From Paucibacter sp. TC2R-5 (GTDB taxonomy: Bacteria > Pseudomonadota > Gammaproteobacteria > Burkholderiales > Burkholderiaceae_C): a stretch of DNA of 64,000 nt. Positions 26,789-35,955 of this stretch are shown here, one piece after another (position 1 is the first letter of the stretch; each line of letters opens with the position of its first letter). The stretch spans positions 70,804-134,803 of the forward strand of contig NZ_JAJIRQ010000004.1 in the NCBI RefSeq assembly GCF_025717605.1. Direction: 5' to 3'. The notes below the pieces were generated by a model. The model was not told where the DNA came from and ran no database searches. It saw nothing but the letters and a program-made list of their open reading frames with translations. The translations under genes were made by a program, and so were the position numbers.

Positions 26789-28738
26789 ATGTTCCTGCTT
26801 TTATCTTCTCGATTCAGTCCTGCCGCTCGCCCCTTTCGACGCGCTCTTCGACGCGTCCTTTGGGCCGCCCTGCATTGCGCATGCCTGAGCCAGGGCGTCG
26901 CGGCTGCAAGCCCGCGTGTTGTCAAAGCAGAGAAGGTGGAGGGCTTGGTGAGCCTGCCCAGCGCTGCGCTGCAAGTGCATATCAATCAGGTCGCGCTGGA
27001 GCGTTTAGGCCCCAAGGTGGCCGTGGTGAGCGCCAAAGGCCCTGCTGTGTCGGGCCGTTACCGCGTGCTGCGCGATGGCCAGGTGCAACTCGAAGGAGAG
27101 CTCACCGCGCTGCCGGCCTTTGAGGCCTGGACGCCGGGGCGCCAGCATTTTGAGCTCGACTTTTCGCAGCTGACGCAGCCCGGGCGCTATCAGCTTGAGG
27201 TCTGGGTTGGCGGGCGCCATGCCCGCTCGGCCCCCGTGCAGGTCGAAGATCAAGCGCTGTTTAAGCGCACCGCTGCGGGCTTGCTCGATTACTTCAAGCA
27301 GTCCAGGCATACCGATGCCGGTGACCACCGTCGCCGCGTGTTTGAGACCGATCGCTATGTCGATGTCTGGGGCGGCTGGAATGATGCGGGTGGTGACACC
27401 GGCAAATACCTGTCCCATCTGGGCTACGCCAACTACTTCAACCCGCAGCAAGCGCCCATGGCCGCCTGGGTGCTGGCTCACAGCGCGCATGAGTCGGCCG
27501 CGCTCTACGCCCGCGCCGGGCTGCTGCGCCAAGCGCAGGATGAAGCATTCTGGGGCGCCGACTATCTGCACCGGGTGCTGGACCCGGCCGGCTATTTCTA
27601 CACCACCGTCTTTGACAAATGGGGCGCCGAGGGCGCCGAGCGCATGGTCGTGGGCTACGAGGGTGAGGACGGCGTTTACACCAGCGGCTACCGCAGCGCT
27701 TACCGGGCCGGCGGCGGCATGGCGATCGCGGCCTTGGCGCGGGCCGCCATATTGGCCAAGAGTTCCGGGCGCCAGGGCGAGTTTTCGGCGCAGACCTATC
27801 TGGATGATGCCCGCCGCGCCTTTGCCCATCTGCAAACCCACAACATCGGCTACACCGCCAATGGGCAGGAGAACCTGATCGACGACTACACCGCCTTGCT
27901 GGCGGCCGTGGAGTTGCAACGCGCCACCGGTGAGGAGGAATACCTCCAAGCCGCCCGCGAGCGGGTCGCGCAGATGCTCAAGCGCCAGGACGCCGATGGG
28001 CATTTCTACAGCGACGCGATTGGGCAGCGGCCTTACTACCATGCGGTTGAAGCCGGCTTGCCCGTGATCGGTCTGAGCCACTATCTGAGCATCGAGCCCG
28101 ACGCCGCACGGCAAGCCATCGCCCGCCAGGGCATTGGCAAGGCTTTGGAGGCGCAGCAGCGCCTGGATCAAGCAGTCGCTAACCCCTATGCCTACGCTCG
28201 CCAGCGCTTCCGCCAAGCCGCCCCGGGCACCGAGCCCGGCCCCGTCCAGAGCGGCTTCTTCATTCCGCATCGCAATGAAACCGGCTATTGGTGGCAGGGC
28301 GAAAGCGCGCGCCTGGCTTCACTCAGCACGGCCGCCGTGCTGGGTGGCAGGGCTCTCGATGCCGTGAACGGCCAAGCGGCGCCGAGTGGGGCTGCCAACT
28401 TCGGCGTGACTGCCGCACAAGCGCGCAGCGCCCAAGCGCAGCTCGACTGGACCCTGGGCCGCAACCCTTATGGCATCTCGATGTTGTACGGCTTTGGTGC
28501 GCTCAATCCGCCGGCTGCGCCTAGCGCGGCCGGCGTGATGCTGCGCGGCGGCGTCTCCAACGGCATCACCGGCGCGCCCGACAGCGATGGTGGCACAGGC
28601 ATCGCCTTTGCCAACGGCCCCACCGACGACCAATGGCGCTGGAACGAGCAATGGCTGCCGCACACGGCTTGGCTGTTGATGGCCGCTGTGACGATGGCCC
28701 AGCCACCTACCAAGGCAGGCGCTCACCCGAGTAACTGA
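26789..28738 (+). CDS. Secreted family 9 glycoside hydrolase, exo-glucosaminidase-like
   Basis: A 649-aa enzyme with a signal peptide (RRALRRVLWAALHCACLSQG ... AAASPR), an N-terminal Ig-like CelD_N domain (about residues 45-150) and an (alpha/alpha)6 GH9 catalytic domain. The nucleophile-activating Asp region reads VWGGWNDAGGDTGKYLSHLG near residue 194, not the WYDAGDHxKF of cellulases. The acid Glu is in DDQWRWNEQWLPHTAWLL near 619. NYFNPQQAPMAAW follows the Asp region. These features recall the GH9 exo-beta-glucosaminidases of Vibrio chitin loci (VC0615 type). A GlcN-containing or cello-oligosaccharide substrate is therefore inferred. The 3' end overlaps the convergent SDR gene by 32 bases. 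Confidence 0.87.
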   Translation: MFLLLSSRFSPAARPFRRALRRVLWAALHCACLSQGVAAASPRVVKAEKVEGLVSLPSAALQVHINQVALERLGPKVAVVSAKGPAVSGRYRVLRDGQVQLEGELTALPAFEAWTPGRQHFELDFSQLTQPGRYQLEVWVGGRHARSAPVQVEDQALFKRTAAGLLDYFKQSRHTDAGDHRRRVFETDRYVDVWGGWNDAGGDTGKYLSHLGYANYFNPQQAPMAAWVLAHSAHESAALYARAGLLRQAQDEAFWGADYLHRVLDPAGYFYTTVFDKWGAEGAERMVVGYEGEDGVYTSGYRSAYRAGGGMAIAALARAAILAKSSGRQGEFSAQTYLDDARRAFAHLQTHNIGYTANGQENLIDDYTALLAAVELQRATGEEEYLQAARERVAQMLKRQDADGHFYSDAIGQRPYYHAVEAGLPVIGLSHYLSIEPDAARQAIARQGIGKALEAQQRLDQAVANPYAYARQRFRQAAPGTEPGPVQSGFFIPHRNETGYWWQGESARLASLSTAAVLGGRALDAVNGQAAPSGAANFGVTAAQARSAQAQLDWTLGRNPYGISMLYGFGALNPPAAPSAAGVMLRGGVSNGITGAPDSDGGTGIAFANGPTDDQWRWNEQWLPHTAWLLMAAVTMAQPPTKAGAHPSN

Positions 28739-29399
28739 TGAACTGGCCGGTGTCAGCCGGGCTCAGCCCGTCCAGCACCGCCAGCATCTCGGCCACTGCG
28801 ACATCGGCGGGCCGGCCAATCTCGGCGCCGCGAAACGGTGCCGATAGCGCCGAGCTGACCGTGCCCGGATGCAGCGCCACCAGCACGGTCTGCGGCTGGC
28901 TGCGACGCAACTCAATGGCGGCGGTTTTGATCAGCATATTCAGCGCCGCTTTGGATGCGCGGTAGCTGTACCAACCGCCCAAGCGGTTGTCCTCGATGCT
29001 GCCGACCTTGGCCGACAGCATGGCCATCACGCCACGCCGACGGTCCAGCAAGGGGCTGAAGTGGCGCAGCAGCAGGGCGGGGCCCAAGGTGTTCACGGTG
29101 AAGCTGCTGAGCAGCTGCTCGTAGCTGAGCTGGCCGAGCTGCTTTTCGGGCATGAAACCGGGGCGGTGCAAGACGCCGGCGGCGTTGATGATGAGCTGAA
29201 ACTGCCCTTGCGGCGCCAGCTCGGCTGCGGCTGCGGCTGCGGCGATGCTGCTCTCTTGCTCGAAATCAATCGCCGGCAACGTCTTGCGCCCCAGGCCCAG
29301 CACCAGGGCGCAGCGTGGGTCAGCTTGAAGCTTTTGGACAAACGCCGCCCCGATCGCGCCGCTGGCGCCTAGCACCAGCGCCCGGTAAGCCTCGGGCAT
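28707..29399 (-). CDS. SDR family oxidoreductase (CsgA/C-factor-like)
   Basis: A 230-aa short-chain dehydrogenase/reductase. It has the cofactor motif LVLGASGAIGAAFVQKL near the N-terminus, an INAAGVLH (NAG) motif, catalytic Ser in AMLSAKVGSIEDN, and the YSYRASKAALN Tyr-Lys pair, followed by ALHPGTVSSALS. The acidic GxG spacing and short length resemble C-factor-type enzymes. Substrate is unknown. The ATG at 29399 gives the canonical N-terminus (MPEAYRALVLGASG); a GTG at 29441 would overlap the Trp-rich gene. No strong ribosome-binding site is visible. Confidence 0.85.
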   Translation of the reverse strand: MPEAYRALVLGASGAIGAAFVQKLQADPRCALVLGLGRKTLPAIDFEQESSIAAAAAAAELAPQGQFQLIINAAGVLHRPGFMPEKQLGQLSYEQLLSSFTVNTLGPALLLRHFSPLLDRRRGVMAMLSAKVGSIEDNRLGGWYSYRASKAALNMLIKTAAIELRRSQPQTVLVALHPGTVSSALSAPFRGAEIGRPADVAVAEMLAVLDGLSPADTGQFISYSGERLPW

Positions 29400-29419
29400 G
29401 GAGGCGAGCAGCGGCCCGC

Positions 29420-29659
29420 TCACAGCCAACCCTGGCGCCACTGCGCCGAGTCTTGCAGTTCGCGCCAGTCAATGCGCTGGCTGCGCTTGGACATCACCGC
29501 CTCCAACTCGACCGCTTCCACCGCGAGAGTTGCTTGAAGGCGCCCGGGCAGGGGGTCGGCATGGATGACGCGGGTCACAAGAAAATGCTTTTCTTTGGCC
29601 TGGGGCCGCACGGCCGTCCATTTACTCAGGTGCAGCTTCTTGGGATGTATCGGATTCAT
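29420..29659 (-). CDS. TIGR02450 family Trp-rich small protein
   Basis: A 79-aa protein that matches the TIGR02450 pattern closely: it starts MNPIHPKKLHLSKWTAVRPQ, continues KEKHFLVTRV, then LEAVMSKRSQRIDWRELQD and SAQWRQGWL. The four conserved tryptophans are present. Function is unknown; family members are widespread in proteobacteria and cyanobacteria as short cytoplasmic proteins. It ends 20 bases before the SDR gene on the same strand, so the two may form a transcription unit. Confidence 0.88.
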   Translation of the reverse strand: MNPIHPKKLHLSKWTAVRPQAKEKHFLVTRVIHADPLPGRLQATLAVEAVELEAVMSKRSQRIDWRELQDSAQWRQGWL

Positions 29660-29809
29660 GGTCTTGAGGCTAGCCGAAATCGAAACCTTGAGCCTCCGGC
29701 CGGCGCTATACCTGGTCGGGCCGGCGGGGGATCGCGCCCAAGCAGCCGCGAGAATGGCGGGCGAAGCAAGAATGCCGAGCCGAGGATGCTTAAACAGGAG
29801 TTTTTATCT

Positions 29810-30820
29810 ATGCCTTCAGCTCAGCATGTGGCCGTCATCGGCGCCGGCCTGGCCGGCTTGTCTTGCGCGACGGCGCTGCAGGCGGCGGGTCACCGGGTAA
29901 CGGTTTTTGACAAAAGTCGGGGCGTGGCCGGACGCATGAGCACCCGGCGCGGCGAGGGCTGGGCCTGCGACCATGGCGCTCAGTACTTCACCGCTCGCGA
30001 CGGCGCGTTCGTCGCCGAGCTGGCGCGTTGGCGCCAAGCGGGGGTGGCGGCCGTCTGGTCGCCGCGCTTGGCGGTGTTTGGCGAGGCTGAGCAGCACCGG
30101 CAGGACGGGGCCTTGCAGCGTTTCGTGGGTACACCGCATATGACGGCGCCGGCCCAATGGTTGGCCGGAAATTTGGCGCAAGCGGTGCGTTTAAGTCAGC
30201 AGATTGAGGCGATCTTGCCTGCGGCCAAGGGCTGGCGGCTGCAGGCCGGCGGTACTGCGCTGGACGATGTTTTTGACGCGGTCGTGCTGGCGCTGCCCGC
30301 GCCTCAGGCCGCGGCGCTGCTGCAGGGGTGTGCGCCTGAGCTGGCGCAGCAAGCGGCGGCGGTGCGCATGCGTGCCAGCTGGGCCGTGATGTTGACCTAC
30401 GAGCAAGCGCTGGAACTGGGCTTCGACGCCGGTTTCGTCAATGCCGGGCCGCTGCGCTGGCTGGCGCGCAACAGCAGCAAGCCGGGCCGCATGGGTGCGG
30501 AAAGCTGGCTGCTGCATGCGCAAGCCGAGTGGAGCGAGGCCAATCTGCAAACGCCGCCCGAGCAGGTGGCGGCCGAGCTGCAACAAGCCTTCAAGGCGCT
30601 GGGCGGGGTCGTGAGCGAGCGCTGGACGGCGCACCGCTGGCTCTACGCGGACATGGCGCCGAACCCGACGGGCGTGGCCGAGCTTGGCTCGGCCGGCCCA
30701 GCGATCTGGGACGCGCGTCTGAGCCTGGGTTTGTGTGGCGATTGGCTGGGTGGCGGCAAGGTCGAGGGCGCCTGGCTGAGCGGGCAGGCCGCAGCGCGGC
30801 GGGTGATTGCTGGCGCTTGA
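29810..30820 (+). CDS. Renalase-like NAD(P)/FAD-dependent oxidoreductase
   Basis: A 336-aa flavoprotein. The N-terminus has the dinucleotide motif VAVIGAGLAGLSCATALQAA, then VTVFDKSRGVAGRMSTRR (ribose-binding acidic residue and GGRMS-like motif) and DHGAQYFTAR, as in COG3380/renalase-like amine oxidases. The C-terminal FAD motif reads GLCGDWLGGGKVEGAWLSG. Renalases oxidise abnormal dihydro-nicotinamide isomers; whether this one does is unknown. The ATG has CAGGAG nine bases upstream. The reading frame extends much further upstream but without family similarity. Confidence 0.88.
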   Translation: MPSAQHVAVIGAGLAGLSCATALQAAGHRVTVFDKSRGVAGRMSTRRGEGWACDHGAQYFTARDGAFVAELARWRQAGVAAVWSPRLAVFGEAEQHRQDGALQRFVGTPHMTAPAQWLAGNLAQAVRLSQQIEAILPAAKGWRLQAGGTALDDVFDAVVLALPAPQAAALLQGCAPELAQQAAAVRMRASWAVMLTYEQALELGFDAGFVNAGPLRWLARNSSKPGRMGAESWLLHAQAEWSEANLQTPPEQVAAELQQAFKALGGVVSERWTAHRWLYADMAPNPTGVAELGSAGPAIWDARLSLGLCGDWLGGGKVEGAWLSGQAAARRVIAGA

Positions 30821-30924
30821 ATTGGCAAAAAACCCAATTGGGGCGAACACGAGTAGGCGGCGCACTTTGTTGCTTCACAATATGCCGTCGAAAGTCAATG
30901 CTATGTAGCCCTGAGGTTTGATTG

Positions 30925-33900
30925 ATGAAACCAGCCCAAGCCCAGCCCAAGCCAGAGCGGGACTCGAAGCAGGATGCACAGCAGCACAAAGAGCAGGAGT
31001 CAGCGCGACTGAGCGCCCTGCAGGCCCTGCAAGTGCTGGACAGCCCGCCCGAGCCTGAGTTCGACGCCTTGGTGCAGGCCGCCGCCCTGGCTTGCGCCGT
31101 GCCGATCGCACGCATAGGCCTGGTTGACGAGCAGCGGGTCTGGTTCAAGGCCGGTGTTGGGCTGGAGGGGCTGGATGAGCTGCCCCGCCATGAAGCGTTT
31201 TGCGCGCTGACGATTTTGCAAGATGACATCTTCGAAGTGGAAGATGCCAGTCACGATGAGCGCTTTCGCCAGCTGCCGGCCATTGCCGGCCCGGTCGGGC
31301 TGCGTTTTTATGCAGGAGCGGCCTTGCGCTTGAGCGGGGGCCAGATCGTGGGCACCTTGTGCGTGCTGGATGTGCAGCCGCGCAAACTCAATCAAGCGCA
31401 GCGCGACGTGTTGCTGCACCTGGCTCAGGCCGTGGTGCATGCCCTGGAGTTGCGGCGCAGCGCCCTGGCCGAGCGGCAAGCCGCGAACGCTTTGGCCGAG
31501 CGCAATGCCTGGTTTCAAACGCTCAATGAGGCGGCGCCTATCGGGATCTTTCACAGCAATACCAGCGGTGCTTGCAGCTATACCAACCCACGCTGGCAAG
31601 AGATCTTCGGCTTGGCTGCGGAGCAAGTGTTGGGGCAGGGCTGGTCGCAGACGATCCACCCTCAAGACCGGGCGCGGGTTGTCGAACATTGGTTGAGCTG
31701 CGCCCGCTCGCAGCGCGAGTTCGAGATGGAGTTTCGTGTGCATGCGGCTGGCTCGGGCCTGCGCCATGTGCATGTGCGTAGCCGGCCGGTGCTGGGGGCG
31801 GCGGGTGAGTTCATAGGGCATGTCGGCGCGGTGGAAGACATCACCGAGCGCATCCGCTCGCAGGCAGAGCTGGCGGCCAGCCAAGCGCGCTTGAGCATGG
31901 CGCTGGACAGCGGCCGCATCGGCATCTGGGAGCTTGATCTGCATAGCGGTCAGCTTGTCTGGGATGACTGGATGCACCGTCTTTATGGGCTTGAGCCCAG
32001 CGGCAAGCCGATGACTTACTCCGCTTGGGCGGCCTGCCTGCATCCGGATGATTTGCGGCGCGCCGAGCATGAGGTGCAGCAGGCGATCAAGGGCCTGAAG
32101 CCTTTTGATACCGAGTTCCGCGTGGTCTGGCCTGATGCCAGCGTGCATCATCTGCGCGGCTCGGCGCGGCTGATGTTTGATGAGCAGGGCCGGGCGCTGC
32201 GCATGGTGGGCGCCAACTGGGATTTGACCCAGATTCGCCAGCTGGCCGAAGAAATGGCCGCGCGCATGGGCTCGGTGCTGGCCGAGCAGCATGAACTGCT
32301 CTTGGTCACGCTGCGCTCGATCGGGGACGCGGTCATCACGGTTGACTCATCAAGCCAGGTGGTTTGGCTGAATCCCGCGGCCGAACAGCTGACCGGCTGG
32401 GCGGCCGAGGAGGCACGCGGGCGGCCGCTGGAGCAGGTTTATCACATCGTCAATGAACAGTCCCGCATGCCGGTCGAGAACCCGGTGCTGGCTTGTTTGA
32501 AAGAAGGCCGCAAGATCGCGCAGTCCGCCCCGATCTTGCTGATCTCCCGCACCGGCGAGGAATATGGCGTGCAGGATTCGGTGGCGCCGATCCGCAATGA
32601 TCAGGGCGCCATCTTTGGGGTCGTGCTGGTTTTTCATGATGTCACCGAGCAGCGCCGGCTGAGCGGCGAGATGACTTACCGCGCCACCCATGATGCCTTG
32701 ACGGGCTTGATCAACCGCTCGGAGTTTGAGCTGCGCCTGCGCCGCGTCCTGGAGCAAGCGCAGGGCGACCGCAGCCAACATGCCTTGCTCTATATCGATT
32801 TGGATCAATTCAAACTGGTCAATGACGCCTGCGGGCACGCGGTCGGGGATCAGCTGCTCAAGCAAGTGGCCGGCATCTTGGCGGCTGCGGTGCGCAACCG
32901 CGATACCTTGGCGCGGCTGGGCGGCGATGAGTTTGCGGCGCTGCTGGAGCATTGCTCGCCCGCGCAGGCGCAGCGAGTGGCGCAGCAGATTTGTGATCGC
33001 ATGGAAGAGTTTCGCTTCGCCCACGAAGAGCGCCGTTACCGCATCGGTGCCAGCATAGGCCTGGTGCCGATCAGCGGGCGCTGGCCCTCGGCGGCGGCGA
33101 TTTTGCAAGCCGCAGATACCTCTTGTTATGCCGCCAAAGAGCAGGGGCGCAACCGCGTGCATACCTGGTTCGACACCGATCTGGCGATGCGGGCGCGCCA
33201 CGGTGAGATGCAGTGGACCGGGCGCATCGAGCAAGCCCTCGATGAAGACCGCTTTGTGCTGTATGCGCAGCGCATCGAGGCCTTGCATCTGGCGCCGGTG
33301 GCCAGCACGGCGCAAGCGTCTGCCTTGCCCGTCTTGCCTGCCGCTGGCCTGCACGCCGAGATCTTGTTGCGCATGGTGGAGCCGAGCGGGGCCTTGGTCT
33401 TGCCGGGCGTGTTTTTGCCTGCGGCCGAGCGCTTTAACCTGGCCACCCGGATAGACCGCTGGGTTTTGCGTCATGTGCTGGACTGGATGGCGGCCGAACC
33501 CGAGCTGGCGGCGATCAAGATGCTCAGCGTCAATTTGAGCGGGCAGTCGATCGGTGACCGGGCCTTCCATCGCTGGGCCATTGCGGCCTTGACCGAGGCC
33601 GGGCCGGCCTTGTGTGGCCGGCTGTGCATAGAAATTACCGAGACGGCCGCCATCACCAGCTTGGCCGATGCGGTGCTTTTCATCGAGCAGGTGCGTGCGC
33701 TGGGCGTGCGCGGCGCGCTGGATGACTTTGGCGCCGGCGCCTCGTCTTTTGGCTATCTGAAGCATTTGCCGGTCGACTATCTGAAGATCGACGGGCAGTT
33801 TGTGCGCGACCTTGTCAATGACGCGCTGGACGAGGCCGCCGTGCGTTGCTTTGTCGACGTGGCGCAAGTGGTGGGCATGCAGACGGTGGCCGAGTATGTG

Positions 33901-34032
33901 GACAGCCCGGCGGTCTTGGCGCGGCTGCGCGAAATCGGGGTGAACTTTTCGCAGGGATTTTTGCAGCATGAACCCATGCCGCTGAGCGAGCTGATTGGCT
34001 CCAGGCTCAATGCGCTGCCGCAACCGGCGTGA
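30925..34032 (+). CDS. GAF-PAS-PAS-PAS-GGDEF-EAL signalling protein (cyclic di-GMP turnover)
   Basis: A 1035-aa soluble protein. Residues about 28-180 form a GAF domain (ALQVLDSPPEPEFDALVQAA). Three PAS domains follow near 195-300, 315-435 and 455-575, the last ending in VVLVFHDVTEQRRL. The GGDEF domain has an intact LGGDEFAALLE near residue 665. The EAL domain has AEILLR near 811, ITETAAI, LDDFGAGASSFGYL and LKIDGQF, all residues needed for phosphodiesterase activity. It can in principle make and break cyclic di-GMP; one domain may be regulatory. No TM helix is present. GAGG lies nine bases before the ATG at 30925. Confidence 0.93.
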   Translation: MKPAQAQPKPERDSKQDAQQHKEQESARLSALQALQVLDSPPEPEFDALVQAAALACAVPIARIGLVDEQRVWFKAGVGLEGLDELPRHEAFCALTILQDDIFEVEDASHDERFRQLPAIAGPVGLRFYAGAALRLSGGQIVGTLCVLDVQPRKLNQAQRDVLLHLAQAVVHALELRRSALAERQAANALAERNAWFQTLNEAAPIGIFHSNTSGACSYTNPRWQEIFGLAAEQVLGQGWSQTIHPQDRARVVEHWLSCARSQREFEMEFRVHAAGSGLRHVHVRSRPVLGAAGEFIGHVGAVEDITERIRSQAELAASQARLSMALDSGRIGIWELDLHSGQLVWDDWMHRLYGLEPSGKPMTYSAWAACLHPDDLRRAEHEVQQAIKGLKPFDTEFRVVWPDASVHHLRGSARLMFDEQGRALRMVGANWDLTQIRQLAEEMAARMGSVLAEQHELLLVTLRSIGDAVITVDSSSQVVWLNPAAEQLTGWAAEEARGRPLEQVYHIVNEQSRMPVENPVLACLKEGRKIAQSAPILLISRTGEEYGVQDSVAPIRNDQGAIFGVVLVFHDVTEQRRLSGEMTYRATHDALTGLINRSEFELRLRRVLEQAQGDRSQHALLYIDLDQFKLVNDACGHAVGDQLLKQVAGILAAAVRNRDTLARLGGDEFAALLEHCSPAQAQRVAQQICDRMEEFRFAHEERRYRIGASIGLVPISGRWPSAAAILQAADTSCYAAKEQGRNRVHTWFDTDLAMRARHGEMQWTGRIEQALDEDRFVLYAQRIEALHLAPVASTAQASALPVLPAAGLHAEILLRMVEPSGALVLPGVFLPAAERFNLATRIDRWVLRHVLDWMAAEPELAAIKMLSVNLSGQSIGDRAFHRWAIAALTEAGPALCGRLCIEITETAAITSLADAVLFIEQVRALGVRGALDDFGAGASSFGYLKHLPVDYLKIDGQFVRDLVNDALDEAAVRCFVDVAQVVGMQTVAEYVDSPAVLARLREIGVNFSQGFLQHEPMPLSELIGSRLNALPQPA

Positions 34033-34110
34033 GTCGCCGGCGCGAGCGGGCCGGAGCAAGCCATGCATTTGCCGCACAATGCGGGCCTTCGCCGCAGCCC
34101 CTCACGCTTG

Positions 34111-34349
34111 ATCCTAGATTCGGCAGTTGACCGCTCCCCAATGTGAATAGACATCGATGACCATTGAGAACACTCGCGTTTACGAAATTCACCAATCAGG
34201 TGAGAACGCTAATCGCCCGCCTGAGCCGAACCGGAACTCGCTGTACAGCGTTGCTTCTCCTCGTGGGCAGGAGCCCACTTCGTCGTCGCGCCTTGCCAGC
34301 AAGCCCCGGCTCGACTCCTTCGGGTGCTTTCAACTGCCGAATCTAGGAT
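34111..34349. repeat. Perfect 20-bp inverted repeat bounding a 199-bp segment (MITE-like)
   Basis: ATCCTAGATTCGGCAGTTGA (34111-34130) reappears as its exact reverse complement at 34330-34349. The enclosed 199 bases look less GC-rich than the flanks and hold short palindromes (CGCTGTACAGCG; GTGGGC-AGGA-GCCCAC). No clear target-site duplication borders it. The right arm contains the AGG and ATG of the ABC binding-protein gene. A small non-autonomous mobile element or an inverted duplication is possible. Short reading frames inside it are not convincing. Confidence 0.75.
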
Positions 34350-35955
34350 GAGTTCTCCAAATCCTGATCGCCGTCGCCTTCTGAGCAGCGCCATGCTGCT
34401 GGCCACGGGTGGCCTGACCGCTTGCGGCCATGTCGGCACGCCCAAGGACACGCTGGTGCAGGCCTTCGCCTTCGATGACATCACCAGCATGGACCCGGCC
34501 ACGTCCTTCGAGATCTCCGGCGGTGAGATCCTGGGCAACACCTACGAGCGCCTGGTGGGCTTTGATCTGGATGAACCCAGCCGCATCGTCGGGGTCTTGG
34601 CCGAGTCCTGGCAGATCTCAGCCGACGGGCTGGAGATCAGCTTCCAACTCAAGCCGGGCCTGCGTTTCGCTTCGGGCAATCCGCTCGGCGCCGAGGATGT
34701 GGTGTTCTCCTGGCAGCGGGCGGTGCGCATGGACAAGACGCCGGCCTTCATCTTGACCCAACTGGGTCTGAGCAAAAGCAATGTGGGCGAGCGCGTGCTG
34801 CAGACCGGCCCGCTGGCGCTGACGCTGCGCATCGGCAAGCCCTTTGCGCCCAGCTTTGTCTTGAATTGCCTGACCGCAACGGTGGCCTCGGTGCTGGACA
34901 AGCGGCTGCTCTTGGCCAAGGAGAAGGACGGCGATTTGGGTGCCGGCTGGCTGAAGCTCAACCACGCCGGCTCCGGCCCCTGGAAGCTGCGCGACTGGCG
35001 CGCTAACGAGATTTTGGTCATCGAACGTAATGATGTATTTCATGGCCCCAAGCCGGCGCTGACCCGCGTGATTTACCGCCATGTGAAGGAGGCCGCGACG
35101 CAGCGCCTGCTGCTGGAAAAAGGCGATGTGGACATCGCCCGCAACCTGGCGCCGCAAGATCTCGGCCCGCTGGCGGCGCAGCCAGGCATCTTGCTGACCC
35201 AGCAGGCCAAGGGCGTGGTGTATTACCTGGGGCTTAACCAGAGCAACCCGCTGCTGGCCAAGCCTGAGGTGCGCGAAGCCTTCAAATGGTTGGTGGACTA
35301 CGACGCCATTGGCGCCACCTTGATCAAGGGTATTGGCCGGCCGCATCAGAACTTTTTGCCGCAGGGACTGTTGGGTGCCAGCAGTGAGCAGCCCTTCAGG
35401 CTGGATGTGGCCAAGGCGCGCGCGCTGCTGGCCAAGGCCGGGCTGGCGGACGGCTTCAAGATCACGATGGATGTGCGCACGATTCAGCCGGTGATGGGCA
35501 TTGCCGAGGCCGTGCAGCAAACCGCTGCCCGCGCCGGCATAGCGATCGAGATCATCCCCGGTGACGGCAAGCAGGTGCTGACCAAATACCGCCAGCGTCG
35601 CCACGATATTTTCATCGGCGACTGGGGCACAGATTATTGGGACCCGCACAGCAATGCCGATACCTTCACTCGCAACCCCGATAACAGCGACGGCGCCAAG
35701 AACAAGCCGCTGAGTTGGCGCAATAGCTGGGACATCCCCGAGCTAACGCGTCAGACCGACGCTGCCGTGCTGGAGCATGACGGCGAGCGGCGGGTGCAGA
35801 TGTATGCGGCGCTGCAGGCCGAGTTCCGCAAGACCAGCCCCTTTGTGATGCTGTTCCAGCAGACGCAGGTGGCGGCGCTGCGCAAAGGCGTGCAGGGCTT
35901 CCGCTTGGGGCCCACTTCAGATACGACCTATATGGCGCCGGTGAGCAAGCTGTGA
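34348..35955 (+). CDS. ABC transporter substrate-binding lipoprotein, peptide/oligopeptide type
   Basis: A 535-aa SBP_bac_5 (DppA/OppA) protein. The N-terminus is a lipoprotein signal (DRRRLLSSAMLLATGGLTAC, lipid on the Cys of LTAC). The mature part has LVQAFAFDDITSMDPATSFE, the family signature GLEISFQLKPGLRFASGNPL, and EAFKWLVDYDAIGATLIKG. It should capture peptides or similar solutes in the periplasm for the four following proteins. The ATG at 34348 lies inside the right arm of the inverted repeat with an AGG touching it, so initiation may be weak; a GTG at 34324 is in frame upstream. The stop overlaps the next start (TGATG). Confidence 0.9.
   Translation: MSSPNPDRRRLLSSAMLLATGGLTACGHVGTPKDTLVQAFAFDDITSMDPATSFEISGGEILGNTYERLVGFDLDEPSRIVGVLAESWQISADGLEISFQLKPGLRFASGNPLGAEDVVFSWQRAVRMDKTPAFILTQLGLSKSNVGERVLQTGPLALTLRIGKPFAPSFVLNCLTATVASVLDKRLLLAKEKDGDLGAGWLKLNHAGSGPWKLRDWRANEILVIERNDVFHGPKPALTRVIYRHVKEAATQRLLLEKGDVDIARNLAPQDLGPLAAQPGILLTQQAKGVVYYLGLNQSNPLLAKPEVREAFKWLVDYDAIGATLIKGIGRPHQNFLPQGLLGASSEQPFRLDVAKARALLAKAGLADGFKITMDVRTIQPVMGIAEAVQQTAARAGIAIEIIPGDGKQVLTKYRQRRHDIFIGDWGTDYWDPHSNADTFTRNPDNSDGAKNKPLSWRNSWDIPELTRQTDAAVLEHDGERRVQMYAALQAEFRKTSPFVMLFQQTQVAALRKGVQGFRLGPTSDTTYMAPVSKL

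Noticed and set aside
32350-34077. 575-codon minus-strand frame opposite the GGDEF-EAL gene
   Set aside because: It is a His/Gln/Arg-rich shadow of a gene with intact catalytic motifs and has no recognisable domain.
34111-34349. Integron attC site
   Set aside because: No GTTRRRY-type core sites or integrase; the arms are fully symmetric, unlike attC.
34157-34351. Short frames of about 60 codons inside the inverted-repeat segment
   Set aside because: No ribosome-binding site or domain, and both strands give similar low-quality frames.
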